From: an uncultured Bacteroidales bacterium
GTDB taxonomy: Bacteria; Bacteroidota; Bacteroidia; Bacteroidales; P3
DNA length: 64,000 nt
NCBI GenBank assembly: GCA_946406015.1
Contig: CAMJJD010000005.1
Coordinates: 1-64,000 of the forward strand
Direction of reading: 5' to 3'
The translations under genes were made by a program, and so were the position numbers. The notes under the pieces are model-generated. The model searched no databases. It was not told the DNA's origin and worked only from the letters and a program-made list of their open reading frames with translations. Shown here one piece after another: positions 39,345-49,187 of the stretch (positions are counted from its first letter, which is position 1; each line of letters starts with the position of its first letter).

Positions 39345-42300
39345 CTATTTCTTCATCACTCGTGCCCTGTACGCCGAGCTCCGCAGGGTGTAGGCTCCTG
39401 CCGGCAGCCCGTCGAGGCTGATGGTGAGCGGTCCTTCGCCCGTTTGGAGCCAGGTGCCCAGTTGCCGCCCCCAGACATCATACAGCGTCACGGTGGCTCC
39501 TTCCTGCAGCCCATCGACCTCCACAGCGTCGGTTGTGGGGTTGGGATAGACGTGGAGGTCGGAAGTAGGAGGTTGGAGGTCGGAAATCCCCTCCAGGGAG
39601 GCAGTGGTAAAGGTGACTCGGTCGCTCCAAAGCGATAGGTTGCCGTCGTCACAGATGGCACGGATGTAGACGTCGTAGTCGGTCAATGGGGAGAGCCCTT
39701 CGAGGATATAGGCGGGGTCACCTGTCACCGGGACTTCGGTGCCTTCGCCTTGCAGGAAGTTGGCTCGTCCGTAGTTGAGAAGCCAGCGGGTCTGCTCGTG
39801 GGGAGGCTGCCAGGAGACGACAGCCGAGGTGGCGGTGATGCCGGTCACCGTGACATGCGTCACTGGAACACAATCCGAGGTGGTGAAGATGAGGGTGTCG
39901 CTCCAGTCACCGGTGAGAGTGTCGTCGCATAGGGCACGGACGATGCACGCGTAGGTGGTGCTGTGGGACAGACCGGTGAAGGCGATTCCGGTGCTGTCGA
40001 CGAGGGTGGTGAGGTTTGTGCCTTCGCCACGCAGGTGGACTTCCCAACGGGATTCATCGCCCTGCGGTGTCCAAGAGACGGTGGTTGTGGTGAATCCGAC
40101 GGAGTCGGCCATGAGGTCGGTCACTTGGCCGCAGTGAGGGACGGTAGGCAATGAGATGTGGCTCACAAACAGGTTGTCGAGTTGCAGGTTGGCGCTGTTG
40201 CTTCCGGCGGTGCGCCAGAGTCGGAGACACAGGCGGGAACCGTGGGGGATCGAGTCGGTGTAGATGTTGAAGAGTTGCCAGTCGGCGCCGAGGGTGTCGT
40301 CGTAGCGTAGGATGAGGCTGTCACCCAGCATGGAGTAGAGCTGCAGCCGGCTGTCGAGCGCGTGGTGATGCCAGTTGCTGTCAGTGTAACCTTGCGATGC
40401 TTTGGCGAAGAAGGAGATGCGCACCGAGTCGTTTCCGAATGCCAGTTCCGAAGTGACGATATCCATCCAGGAAGCGCTGGTGTCGAGGCTGGCTATGAAG
40501 GCATTTGCCCCAGCGAATGCGCTGGTGCCCGAGAAGACGCGTCCGTTACCCTGTGCAGTCTGCCAGCAACGTGGCAGTTGGTAGACGGTTTCGGACTCGA
40601 AGTCTTGGCTCCAAGGCAACGGCAAGGGGGCGCATAGAGTGGTGAAGTGGGCGTCGGTGGCGAAGGTGATGGAACTGTCGTAGCAGACCGACGCCACGCT
40701 GACGGTGTAGTCGGTAGCTGGAGTCAGGCCGCTCAGGGTCACATCGTATGTGCTGACAGTGGTGTCGAAGTCGACAAAGACTGTGGAGATGCCATAGATG
40801 GATTCTGCCGTCACACGGTAGTGGCGGTTGTCGGTGGGGTCAACGATGGTAAGAGTAGCTGTGGTGGCATCGACGCTGTCGACCGTCAATGCTGTGGGCC
40901 GGGCACAAGGCAGGGCTTGGCTGAGGGTGATGTTGTCGATGTATGCTATGGAACTCCATGAGGGGTCGTAACTGATTGGTCTGAAGGCGATATGGTGTCC
41001 TTGGGTGCTGAACGGTGTCAAGTCGAACTGGAAGAAGGTCTCCGCCGTGGTGGCCGCGACGGTGTCGATGGATATGAAGGAGGCAGTGTCGGCGGGATTG
41101 GCCAGGATGCCTACTGCCACTCCTCCGGTGAAACCAGAGTTGGCATAGGTGTTGAAAGTGAGATTGATGCCAGCCAAGGTGTCGACGGCGGGCATGACGG
41201 CATAGGGTATCGCCGTTGCGCCGGAGAGAAGCTGGAGCAACAGCCTGTGGTCAGCCACCCGCACATTGTTGTTGCCGCTGGGGAGCACTGACCAGCAGTG
41301 GTTCAGCGTGGTGCCGTTGAATGATTCGTGGTATGGAAGTTCGGCATGGCTGATGGTGTCGCAGTCGGTGTCGCACTCGGTGGAGACGATGTTGGAGAGG
41401 TCGCTTCCGCAGAGGGCGGCGGCATGGATGACATAGTGCATGCCGGAGGCGAGGCCGCTGATGGTGGCGGTGTTGCCGGTGACATCCATTGAGTCGGGAC
41501 TGGCTGCCCACGTGTGTCGCCAGAAGAGCCGGTAGGCTCCGACGGCGGCACTGTCGGCCACGGTGACGGTGACTGTATGCTGGGTGACGGTGTCAACGCT
41601 GATGCCCTGCGGCCGCTGACAGCTGGTGGCGACAAAGAGGCTGAGGTTGTCGATGTAGAGGCGAACCTCTCCGCTGAGCGATTTCATGCGTAGGGCCAGC
41701 CGTCCGCTGTCGGCAACTCCGAAGGCGTGCTCATAGTAATTCCAGTCGGTAGTCACGGTTGCGGTGTCGATCGGTTGGAAAGTGCTGCTGTCGCCAGCAT
41801 CGCCCATCACACCAAGTTCAAGGATGATGTTTGAGGCATTATTCATGGATTTGACGCTGAATCCCAGTGCCAGTCCGTCGAGCGGGAACCCTACTTCGGG
41901 CAGCACGGTGATGGCGTCATACGGTTTGGGTTCGAAACTATAGTTGCTGGACTTCATCGCCAGCGTCTTGTTGCCGTATTCGGTGGTGAGGATGATTCCC
42001 ATGCTCTGAGCACCGGCGGAGGCATTGTCTTCATTCTCGAAATGCCGTAGCCAACAGAGGTCGACGGAGTTGTCGTCCCACAGTTCGAAATCCTCCAGCC
42101 AGGGCAGGTCGGCGATAGGCCCGCAGGCTGTGGTAAACGAAGTTGTGCGGTAGGGGGTCTGGCTGGTTCCGCAAAGACGGCTGACGCTGACGATATAGGT
42201 TGAGGACGGCTCAAGACCGGTAATGGTCAGCATGGTGTCGGCAAAGACGGTATAGTCGGAACCATCGCAGTTGACGATGTAGGTGTCGACGCCGTTGTTC

Positions 42301-44750
42301 TCGAGCCAATGCACCTGGGCGGAGGTGGAGGTGATGTGGGTCGTCCATACTGCCGCCGGACGGTCGCAGGCAGGCAGTGCCTCGATGTGGACGTTGTCCA
42401 GATAGCCTAGGTCATGGTTGTAGCCCGGCACATAGTCGTGGGTGGCGTTGCTGTGCTGCATAATCACCAACCGTCCCTCGGAATAGGGTACGGTGCCTGT
42501 CTCGACGGTGTAGGTGTGCCACGCTGTGTCGTTGGGATAGAACGTGGCCAAGGGAGTGAAGTGCTCAATATCATCATCGTCCGGAATGACCCCTGCCATC
42601 AAAGACATCAGGTTGGGGAACCGTTCCACGCGGTAATCGAAGGTCATCCGCAACCTGTTGACTACGGTGTCGACAAATGGCAGCAGTAGTACTCCGCGTT
42701 CATAGTTATAAGTGCTATTATACCGTGACGAGACTTTGACCACGTTGTTCTCCGCGTCGGCAACGACCGTGGGCACTGGTGGCGTGTAGGAGCCGCTGTT
42801 GCTGCGGCCAACCATATATGTGGCCCCCCAGCAGTCGGGCAATGTCGCAGCGGCAAAACTTTCGTCAATCGGTAGCGGCAAGGCGCAACGTGTGTGGAAG
42901 AGGCCGCTCACGGGGACGCTCACCGAGGTGTCGTTGCAAAGCGAACGCACCAATACCGTATAGTCCGTATTGGCCTCCAACCCAACAAGGGTGGCGCTGT
43001 CGCCGCTCACCGTCAGGCTGTCTGCCAGCCATTCGCTGCCAGTGGGATACCATGTCACGCGGTAGCTGGCGGCTGGCACATAAACGCTCCATCCGATCAC
43101 GGCCGTATGTTGCCCCACATGGTCGGCGGTCACCTGGTCGACCGGAAGGCAGCCATCGAAGGCCTCGAGCTCGATGTCGTCGATATACATATGTGCGGAG
43201 GTGGTGAACTTCAGGGCCACGGTGTTGCCCGTGCCGGTATAGGGGGCGAAGGGCACCACGTATTCCTGCCAGCTGTTGTGGTTGAGGGTGAAGGTCTGCA
43301 GCACATCGAGGCTGTTGATGTCGAAGGGGTCGTACATGACGCCCACCTGCAGGGTTACCGTGGGGTTGGAGGAGCCGCCGAAGATGCCGTGACCTTTGAA
43401 ACGCAGCCGCGTGGTGCGCAGGCTGTCGACCGGTGGCAGGTGGAACCACCCGTTATGGTAGGTGCTGAGGGCCATGTTGGGACGCCCTTCCAGGGCCGAC
43501 ATGTCTTTCACCACGACATTGTAGGAGTTTTTCCAGCAGCCGTCCCAGAGGGTGGGGTCGCCATCGGGACGGCCTTCGAAATCTTCGGTCAGCGGCAGCT
43601 CGCTGTGGGGGATCGGGGTGCAGGGGGTGGTGAACTGCACGCCATACCACTCGCTACTGTCGGCGCCACAGTCGGATCGCATGTAGAGCCAGTGCTGGTG
43701 GTTGGGCGTGAGGCCATGGAGGTGGCAGGTGTCGCCGCCGTAGAGCAGCAGGTGGTGGCCAGGGGTGCCGGGCGTGAAGTCGACGGTATCGAACTGTATG
43801 CGCACGTAGGAGTCGGCCACCTCGTTGGGCGTCCAGCTCAGCAGGGCCGTGTCGTGGCCCACAGCGCTCACGGCGATGGCCGTGGGACGCGGGCAGGGCG
43901 GCACCGGACGGTGCCAGGTCACCACCGTGCCGCTATCGGGCAGACCGACCGGATTGTTGTCCGGGCTGATCACCCAGTTGTTGCCCGAGCGATAGGCGGG
44001 TCTTGTCACGGACACCAGCACCGAGTCCCACGTGCCGCGCAGGGCCACATGGTCCACCTCGGTCTGGGAGTAGCCGGGGAAATACTCGTGCTGCCACGTG
44101 GTGGCCCCGTCGACGAGCATGAAGTTGAACAGCGTGTCGTTCGTCACTCCGTTGTGCATCGCACCGTACACGGCGCTGATGTCGCCGTTGGCGTGCAGCC
44201 GCAACTGGAAGTTGAAGTTGTCCTGCGCGGCTTCGGCTGAAGAGATGGGGTGCATCGGATAGTGCTGCACATGCTGCCACTCGATGACCAGCATCTGGTT
44301 GCCGTTGTCGTCCGTCATGACCTGCCACCAGCAGCCCGACGCACCCTCCGGCATCTGCCCGTCGAAAAGCATGAAGGGGGAAATGATGGACGTCGATTGG
44401 TCGTCCCAATAAGCAATAGCATTGTGCGAAAGGCCACTACCGCTGTTCGTGCGCAACCTGACGAAGCCATCGGCACGCACCGTGATGTTGGTGCCGGCCG
44501 GATACTCCGACTGGCCGAACATGAAGTCGAACGGCAAAGCCAGCGTCTGGTTTCCATAGTCGCCCGTCACAGAAGTCAGCAGGGTGCCCGTCGAGGCAAT
44601 GCTCTGCCACTCGCCTGGCTCGGAGCTGGTCGTGTAATCCCGAAGGTTTTGCCCGCATGCCATCAGCGGCAGCATGAAAGCCATCCAGTGGATGGCTGCA
44701 GCGAGGCAGCTTGTCCGCTTCGAGCGTAGAAATGTGTGCTTGGTCTTCAT
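39345..44750 (-). CDS. Large secreted fibronectin type III-repeat protein with T9SS type A sorting domain
   Basis: Repeated FnIII-like motifs (ATLSWTPxG...YxVxVRALC); C-terminal LHVYPNPTTDAVEVDGL...TLYDVWGRQLG...GAYTLR. Confidence 0.85.
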   Translation of the reverse strand: MKTKHTFLRSKRTSCLAAAIHWMAFMLPLMACGQNLRDYTTSSEPGEWQSIASTGTLLTSVTGDYGNQTLALPFDFMFGQSEYPAGTNITVRADGFVRLRTNSGSGLSHNAIAYWDDQSTSIISPFMLFDGQMPEGASGCWWQVMTDDNGNQMLVIEWQHVQHYPMHPISSAEAAQDNFNFQLRLHANGDISAVYGAMHNGVTNDTLFNFMLVDGATTWQHEYFPGYSQTEVDHVALRGTWDSVLVSVTRPAYRSGNNWVISPDNNPVGLPDSGTVVTWHRPVPPCPRPTAIAVSAVGHDTALLSWTPNEVADSYVRIQFDTVDFTPGTPGHHLLLYGGDTCHLHGLTPNHQHWLYMRSDCGADSSEWYGVQFTTPCTPIPHSELPLTEDFEGRPDGDPTLWDGCWKNSYNVVVKDMSALEGRPNMALSTYHNGWFHLPPVDSLRTTRLRFKGHGIFGGSSNPTVTLQVGVMYDPFDINSLDVLQTFTLNHNSWQEYVVPFAPYTGTGNTVALKFTTSAHMYIDDIELEAFDGCLPVDQVTADHVGQHTAVIGWSVYVPAASYRVTWYPTGSEWLADSLTVSGDSATLVGLEANTDYTVLVRSLCNDTSVSVPVSGLFHTRCALPLPIDESFAAATLPDCWGATYMVGRSNSGSYTPPVPTVVADAENNVVKVSSRYNSTYNYERGVLLLPFVDTVVNRLRMTFDYRVERFPNLMSLMAGVIPDDDDIEHFTPLATFYPNDTAWHTYTVETGTVPYSEGRLVIMQHSNATHDYVPGYNHDLGYLDNVHIEALPACDRPAAVWTTHITSTSAQVHWLENNGVDTYIVNCDGSDYTVFADTMLTITGLEPSSTYIVSVSRLCGTSQTPYRTTSFTTACGPIADLPWLEDFELWDDNSVDLCWLRHFENEDNASAGAQSMGIILTTEYGNKTLAMKSSNYSFEPKPYDAITVLPEVGFPLDGLALGFSVKSMNNASNIILELGVMGDAGDSSTFQPIDTATVTTDWNYYEHAFGVADSGRLALRMKSLSGEVRLYIDNLSLFVATSCQRPQGISVDTVTQHTVTVTVADSAAVGAYRLFWRHTWAASPDSMDVTGNTATISGLASGMHYVIHAAALCGSDLSNIVSTECDTDCDTISHAELPYHESFNGTTLNHCWSVLPSGNNNVRVADHRLLLQLLSGATAIPYAVMPAVDTLAGINLTFNTYANSGFTGGVAVGILANPADTASFISIDTVAATTAETFFQFDLTPFSTQGHHIAFRPISYDPSWSSIAYIDNITLSQALPCARPTALTVDSVDATTATLTIVDPTDNRHYRVTAESIYGISTVFVDFDTTVSTYDVTLSGLTPATDYTVSVASVCYDSSITFATDAHFTTLCAPLPLPWSQDFESETVYQLPRCWQTAQGNGRVFSGTSAFAGANAFIASLDTSASWMDIVTSELAFGNDSVRISFFAKASQGYTDSNWHHHALDSRLQLYSMLGDSLILRYDDTLGADWQLFNIYTDSIPHGSRLCLRLWRTAGSNSANLQLDNLFVSHISLPTVPHCGQVTDLMADSVGFTTTTVSWTPQGDESRWEVHLRGEGTNLTTLVDSTGIAFTGLSHSTTYACIVRALCDDTLTGDWSDTLIFTTSDCVPVTHVTVTGITATSAVVSWQPPHEQTRWLLNYGRANFLQGEGTEVPVTGDPAYILEGLSPLTDYDVYIRAICDDGNLSLWSDRVTFTTASLEGISDLQPPTSDLHVYPNPTTDAVEVDGLQEGATVTLYDVWGRQLGTWLQTGEGPLTISLDGLPAGAYTLRSSAYRARVMKK

Positions 44751-44759
44751 AATAGTTTG

Positions 44760-45095
44760 TTTGTTGTTAATGATTAATGGTTAATGATTGACGGTTAATG
44801 ATTAATGTATAATATTTGCTTAACACTTAACATTTAAACTTAACACTTACTAGACGTGGAGGTACTCCGTTTTGGCTCAATGTTAACATTATTTAACAAC
44901 CCTTAAGTTCAACTAATAAATGCAACACTTTTGGGAAAAAACGGGAGAAGGGAGAAAGGAAGAGTCAAAAGTCAAAAAGACGAAAAGCCAAAAAGTCGAA
45001 GAAGAGAAGAGTGGAAAAATGAAAGTGGAAAGTTGAAGATTACTTAACACTTAACACTCAACACTTAACACTTAACGCTTAACGCTTAACACTTT
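44760..45095. repeat. Degenerate 7/8-mer repeat tract (ttaatga, cacttaa, agtcaaaa)
   Basis: Direct reading. Confidence 0.8.
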
Positions 45096-45235
45096 TTTCA
45101 ACGGGGGTGTTTGATAACTTTTCTGCGGCGGGCGGCGCGGGTATGGTATTATTTTGTATTTTTACATTCGGATTCCCGTTGTGAACATGCGGGATAATTG
45201 TATGTATGTCAAATTGATAAATGTATTATAGAGAT

Positions 45236-46339
45236 ATGAAAAACCATGTGAAAGAGTTGACGGAAGGCATGCAGCGGCTGTGTGCCGTGGCCAACCGAGT
45301 GGTCGCCCAGCAGGAGAAGGTGAGCCGTATCGATGTGGACCTGCTGCTGGAGAACCTGCGACACCTGTACGAAGTGGCACTGAAGATGGAGTGCGGAGGG
45401 GAAGGTGAGTGGAAGAGCGGAAGAGCGGAAGAGGAGAGAAGTCAAAGAGTGGAAGAGGCGAAGAATCGAAGAGTCGAAGAGCCGAAAAGCCTAAGAGCCG
45501 AAGAGTCCTCCTCCGACTTCCGACTTCCGACCTCCGACCTCCAAGAAGGGTCATCCTCCGATATGGCGATGATGCTGACCATGGCTGCGATGCAGCCGGA
45601 AAGCCCCCTGGCTGATGAATGTGGAAGAGTGGAAGAGGAGAAGAGTGGAAGAGTGGAAGAGGAGACGAGTGAAGAATTAAGAATGAAGAATGAAGAATTA
45701 AGAATTGAAAGTGGACTCAAAGACTCAAGGACTCAAGGATTCAAAGACTCAAGGACTCAAACAATCAAGGACTCAAGCATTCACAAAATGCCGTCGATGG
45801 AAGAATTGGAGCCGAATGACAACGCGCTTTTGTTCGACGAGGTGATTATCGAACCGGTCGAAGAGGCGGAGAACCAAAAAGTCGAAAAGTCAAAAAGTCA
45901 AAAAGTCGAAGAGTCCCCTTCTGACTTCCGACTTCCGACCTCCGACCTCCAAGAAGAGACCCCTTCCGACCTCCGACCCATCCAGCCGACGCTGCTGGAC
46001 TACCTGAACCAGCCGGTGGCGACGGTCGGCGAGCAGCCCGAGCGAAGGCAACGTACGCTGGGCGAGAGCCTGGGCGCCGACCGCCCCGGACCCACAAGCC
46101 TGGAGAAGAAGGTGGACGACCTGCGGACGGTGATCAACATCAACGACAAGTTCAGCTTTATGAGCGAACTGTTCCACAACAACATGAAGGCCTACAACGA
46201 CTTCATCATGAGTCTGAACGCCATCGCCGACCGCGACGAGGCGCTGGCCTATGTGCACGATGTGGCGGCGCAGCAGAAGTGGGATGACGCCTCGCCCGCG
46301 GTGCAGGCGTTCCTGCGAGTGTTCGACAAGAAGTTTTGA
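45236..46339 (+). CDS. Uncharacterised protein with conserved N- and C-termini and a repeat-encoded middle
   Basis: Conserved-looking ends (MKNHVKELTEGMQRLC..., KVDDLRTVININDKFSFMSELFHNNMKAYNDFI); middle contains three blocks of repeat-encoded sequence. Confidence 0.65.
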   Translation: MKNHVKELTEGMQRLCAVANRVVAQQEKVSRIDVDLLLENLRHLYEVALKMECGGEGEWKSGRAEEERSQRVEEAKNRRVEEPKSLRAEESSSDFRLPTSDLQEGSSSDMAMMLTMAAMQPESPLADECGRVEEEKSGRVEEETSEELRMKNEELRIESGLKDSRTQGFKDSRTQTIKDSSIHKMPSMEELEPNDNALLFDEVIIEPVEEAENQKVEKSKSQKVEESPSDFRLPTSDLQEETPSDLRPIQPTLLDYLNQPVATVGEQPERRQRTLGESLGADRPGPTSLEKKVDDLRTVININDKFSFMSELFHNNMKAYNDFIMSLNAIADRDEALAYVHDVAAQQKWDDASPAVQAFLRVFDKKF

Positions 46340-46780
46340 AAAAGGAGTAAAGGAGTAAAAGTAGTAAAGTGGTAGAGGAGTCTTAAATTGAAAAGTGAAA
46401 ATTGAAAAGTGAAATTATTGAGGTCTTGAAGTCTCGAAGTCTTTTCAGATTACGCGTAGCGCAGGGATTTCCAAGATGAAGCCGACCCGACGGGAAGAGA
46501 GAAACGATTTACAGGATTTACAGGATTGCGCGCAGCGGGAGAAAAAAGTTGAGAGTTGAAAGTTGAAATTATTTGTTGGCTCAAAGTCTTGAAGTCTCGA
46601 AGTGAAAGGGAGTGAAAAAACGAGAATTAAAAATAAAAGGTAGACCGGAACATTTGTCTTATCTCCTATCTACTTAACTACAGGAGGAGTGAAAGAGTCA
46701 AAAGTCAAAGAGTCCAAGCGCACTAAACGCTAAATACTTAACACTAAACGCTTAACACTACCAGCAACCATTAAACTGTA
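46335..46780. repeat. Degenerate repeat tract (agtaaaag, gtgaaaa, gatttacag, cactaaacg units)
   Basis: Direct reading. Confidence 0.8.
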
Positions 46781-46797
46781 AACTATAAATATTTACC

Positions 46798-47373
46798 ATG
46801 GGCAAAGCAATATTGTTTTCGGCACCGTCGGGGTGTGGCAAAACGACGATTATCAATTCGGTGATGAACGGTGGATGGCCGTTGGCAGCGAGGATGGCAT
46901 TCAGTATTTCGGCCACGTCGCGGAGGCCACGCGAGGGTGAGGTGGACGGCCGTGACTACTATTTCCTGAGTTGCGACGAGTTCAAGGCGCGTGTGGCGGC
47001 GGGCGACTTCCTGGAGTGGGAAGAGGTGTATGAAGGTACCTGCTATGGTACGTTGAAGAGTGAGGTGGAGCGCTTGTGGACTGCGGGAAAGGTGGTGGTG
47101 TTCGACGTGGATGTGAACGGAGGCCGCAACATCAAGCGCCACTTCGGAGCTGACGCGTTGAGCATCTTCGTGATGCCGCCGAGCGTGGAGGTGCTGGAGC
47201 AGCGTCTGCGCAACCGAGGCACGGAAAGCGAGGAGTCGATCGGCAAGCGGTTGGCTCGCAGCGCCAAAGAGCTGGAGGAGGCGCCGCTGTTCGATGTGAC
47301 CATCGTCAACGACGACCTGCAGCGTGCCGTGGAAGAGACGAAGCAGGTGATGGAACAATTCTTGGAAAAGTGA
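46798..47373 (+). CDS. gmk: Guanylate kinase
   Basis: AILFSAPSGCGKTTIINSVM, SISATSRRPREGEVDGRDYYFLS. Confidence 0.95.
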   Translation: MGKAILFSAPSGCGKTTIINSVMNGGWPLAARMAFSISATSRRPREGEVDGRDYYFLSCDEFKARVAAGDFLEWEEVYEGTCYGTLKSEVERLWTAGKVVVFDVDVNGGRNIKRHFGADALSIFVMPPSVEVLEQRLRNRGTESEESIGKRLARSAKELEEAPLFDVTIVNDDLQRAVEETKQVMEQFLEK

Positions 47374-47374
47374 A

Positions 47375-47600
47375 AAAAAATTAAGAATTAAAAATGAAGA
47401 ATTAAGATTATTAAACTGTAAACATTAACCATTAACCCCAAAAGTAGTAAAGGAGTAAAAGTAGTAAAGTAGTAAAGTACAATAGCAATGCATGCAACGT
47501 GGTCGACCAAAACATTTGTCTTATCTCCTTATCTCCTGTCTCCTTAACTCCTAAAATCAATCATTAACCTTTAACCTTTAACCATTAACCATTATCTAGA
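47375..47600. repeat. Degenerate 7/8-mer repeat tract
   Basis: ttaagaattaaaaatgaagaattaag; agtagtaaaggagtaaaagtagtaaag; tatctccttatctcc; ccattaacctttaaccttt. Confidence 0.8.
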
Positions 47601-47613
47601 CTCTGAATTGTAA

Positions 47614-48438
47614 ATGAACAAGCTGTTCGACATACTGAAGAAGTACGACTACGTGGTGGTTTTTCTGTTGCTGGTGGTGGCATCGATTGTGATGATGTCG
47701 CGGTCGAGCTATTACCAGCAGTCGCGCCTTGTGTCGTGGGCCAACGGGATTGCCGGCGGATGCTACCGAGGGATGCACAGTGTGAGCGGATACTTCGGTC
47801 TAAAAGGCGAGAACGACCGGCTGGCCGCTGAGAACGCCCGTCTGCGTGAACGGCTGGCGGAGAGCTATATCAGTTACACGGACAGCATATTCACTGTGAA
47901 CGACACCGTCTACCGTCAGCGTTACGACTACACCGAGGCATCAGTTATCAAAAACTCGTGGAGCGGGCAGAACAACTACATCATGATTGGCAAGGGGCAT
48001 CGCCACGGGGTGGAACCAGACATGGCGGTCATCTCGCCCGAGGGCATCGTCGGAGTGGTGATCAGGACGACTGACAATTTCGCCACGGTGATGCCCGTAC
48101 TCCATTCTGACAGTCGCAACAGCGTGAAGGTGAAGCGCACCGGCATCAGCGGCTCGCTAGTGTGGGACGGCAAGGACTTCCGATATGCGCAGGTCATCGA
48201 CGTGCCCACGACGCACCAGTTCGAGGAAGGCGACACCATCGTTACCTCCGGTCTGGCCAACGACTTTCCCGAAGGCATCCCAGTGGGTTATGTGGTGGAG
48301 GCTGACACTATCAAGGGGATGGGTATGTACAAGTTGCGGGTGAGGCTGGCCACCGACTTCAATAAATTGGGCCATGTGTATGTGATTGACAACAAGTTTC
48401 GTGAAGAACAACAGCATCTGATGGAGGACGAAAGATAA
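47614..48438 (+). CDS. mreC: Rod shape-determining protein MreC
   Basis: Fold pattern ENDRLAAENARLRERLAE...NYIMIGKGHRHGVEPDMAVISPEGIVGVV...DTIVTSGLANDFPEGIPVG. Confidence 0.93.
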   Translation: MNKLFDILKKYDYVVVFLLLVVASIVMMSRSSYYQQSRLVSWANGIAGGCYRGMHSVSGYFGLKGENDRLAAENARLRERLAESYISYTDSIFTVNDTVYRQRYDYTEASVIKNSWSGQNNYIMIGKGHRHGVEPDMAVISPEGIVGVVIRTTDNFATVMPVLHSDSRNSVKVKRTGISGSLVWDGKDFRYAQVIDVPTTHQFEEGDTIVTSGLANDFPEGIPVGYVVEADTIKGMGMYKLRVRLATDFNKLGHVYVIDNKFREEQQHLMEDER

Positions 48439-48439
48439 G

Positions 48440-48665
48440 ACAACAAGGGAATTGAAAAGTGAAAATAAAAATTAAGAATTAAGAATTAAGAATTGGAAGT
48501 GGACTCAACGACTCAAAAAAGTGAAAATTGAAAGTTGAAACTATAGAGGTCTTGATGTCTCGTGGCTCCACAGGAGCCTTCGGGTCGGCTGCCGACAAGT
48601 CTCAAAGACTCTTTGACTTTTTGACTTTTCGACTCAAAGACTCAAGGACTCATTAATTCATAAAA
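48440..48665. repeat. Degenerate repeat tract (gaattaa, gactcaaa)
   Basis: Direct reading. Confidence 0.8.
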
Positions 48666-48668
48666 CAG

Positions 48669-49187
48669 ATGAACCGACTGGTATGGAGAAATATAGGGCG
48701 CTTTGTGCTGCTGATGTTGCTGCAGCTGCTGGTGCTCAACAATGTGTATCTGGGTGGCTATGTGATGCCGATGCTTTATGTGCTGTTCATCCTTATGCTG
48801 CCCACCTCGGTGGGACGTGTGCCGCTGCTGTTGACGGCTTTCGGCACGGGTTTGGTGGTCGATATCATGGCCGGGGCCTTGGGCTTCCATGCATTGGCAT
48901 GCACAGTGGTGGCTATGATGCGCATCACCTTCGCTGACCGAATTCTGACGCGCGGAGAGAACGTGACCATTGAGACACCCAGCGTCTTCAGCGTTACGCC
49001 ACAGTATTTCATCAGCTACCTGTTGCTGCTGACGGGGGCGTTCTATTTGGTCTTCTACTCGGTGGAACTCTTCAGTTTCCGCGGGTTGGGCGAGGTGCTG
49101 CTTGCCACGGTGTGCAGCACGGTGGTGACAAGCCTGTTGGTGATACTCTACCAGTACGCCTTCGTCCGGAGAAAGGAGGAGCAATGA
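48669..49187 (+). CDS. mreD: Rod shape-determining protein MreD-like
   Basis: Small polytopic protein directly after mreC. Confidence 0.8.
   Translation: MNRLVWRNIGRFVLLMLLQLLVLNNVYLGGYVMPMLYVLFILMLPTSVGRVPLLLTAFGTGLVVDIMAGALGFHALACTVVAMMRITFADRILTRGENVTIETPSVFSVTPQYFISYLLLLTGAFYLVFYSVELFSFRGLGEVLLATVCSTVVTSLLVILYQYAFVRRKEEQ

Noticed and set aside
42894-44240. 448-aa plus-strand ORF
   Set aside because: Antisense shadow of the FnIII/T9SS protein.
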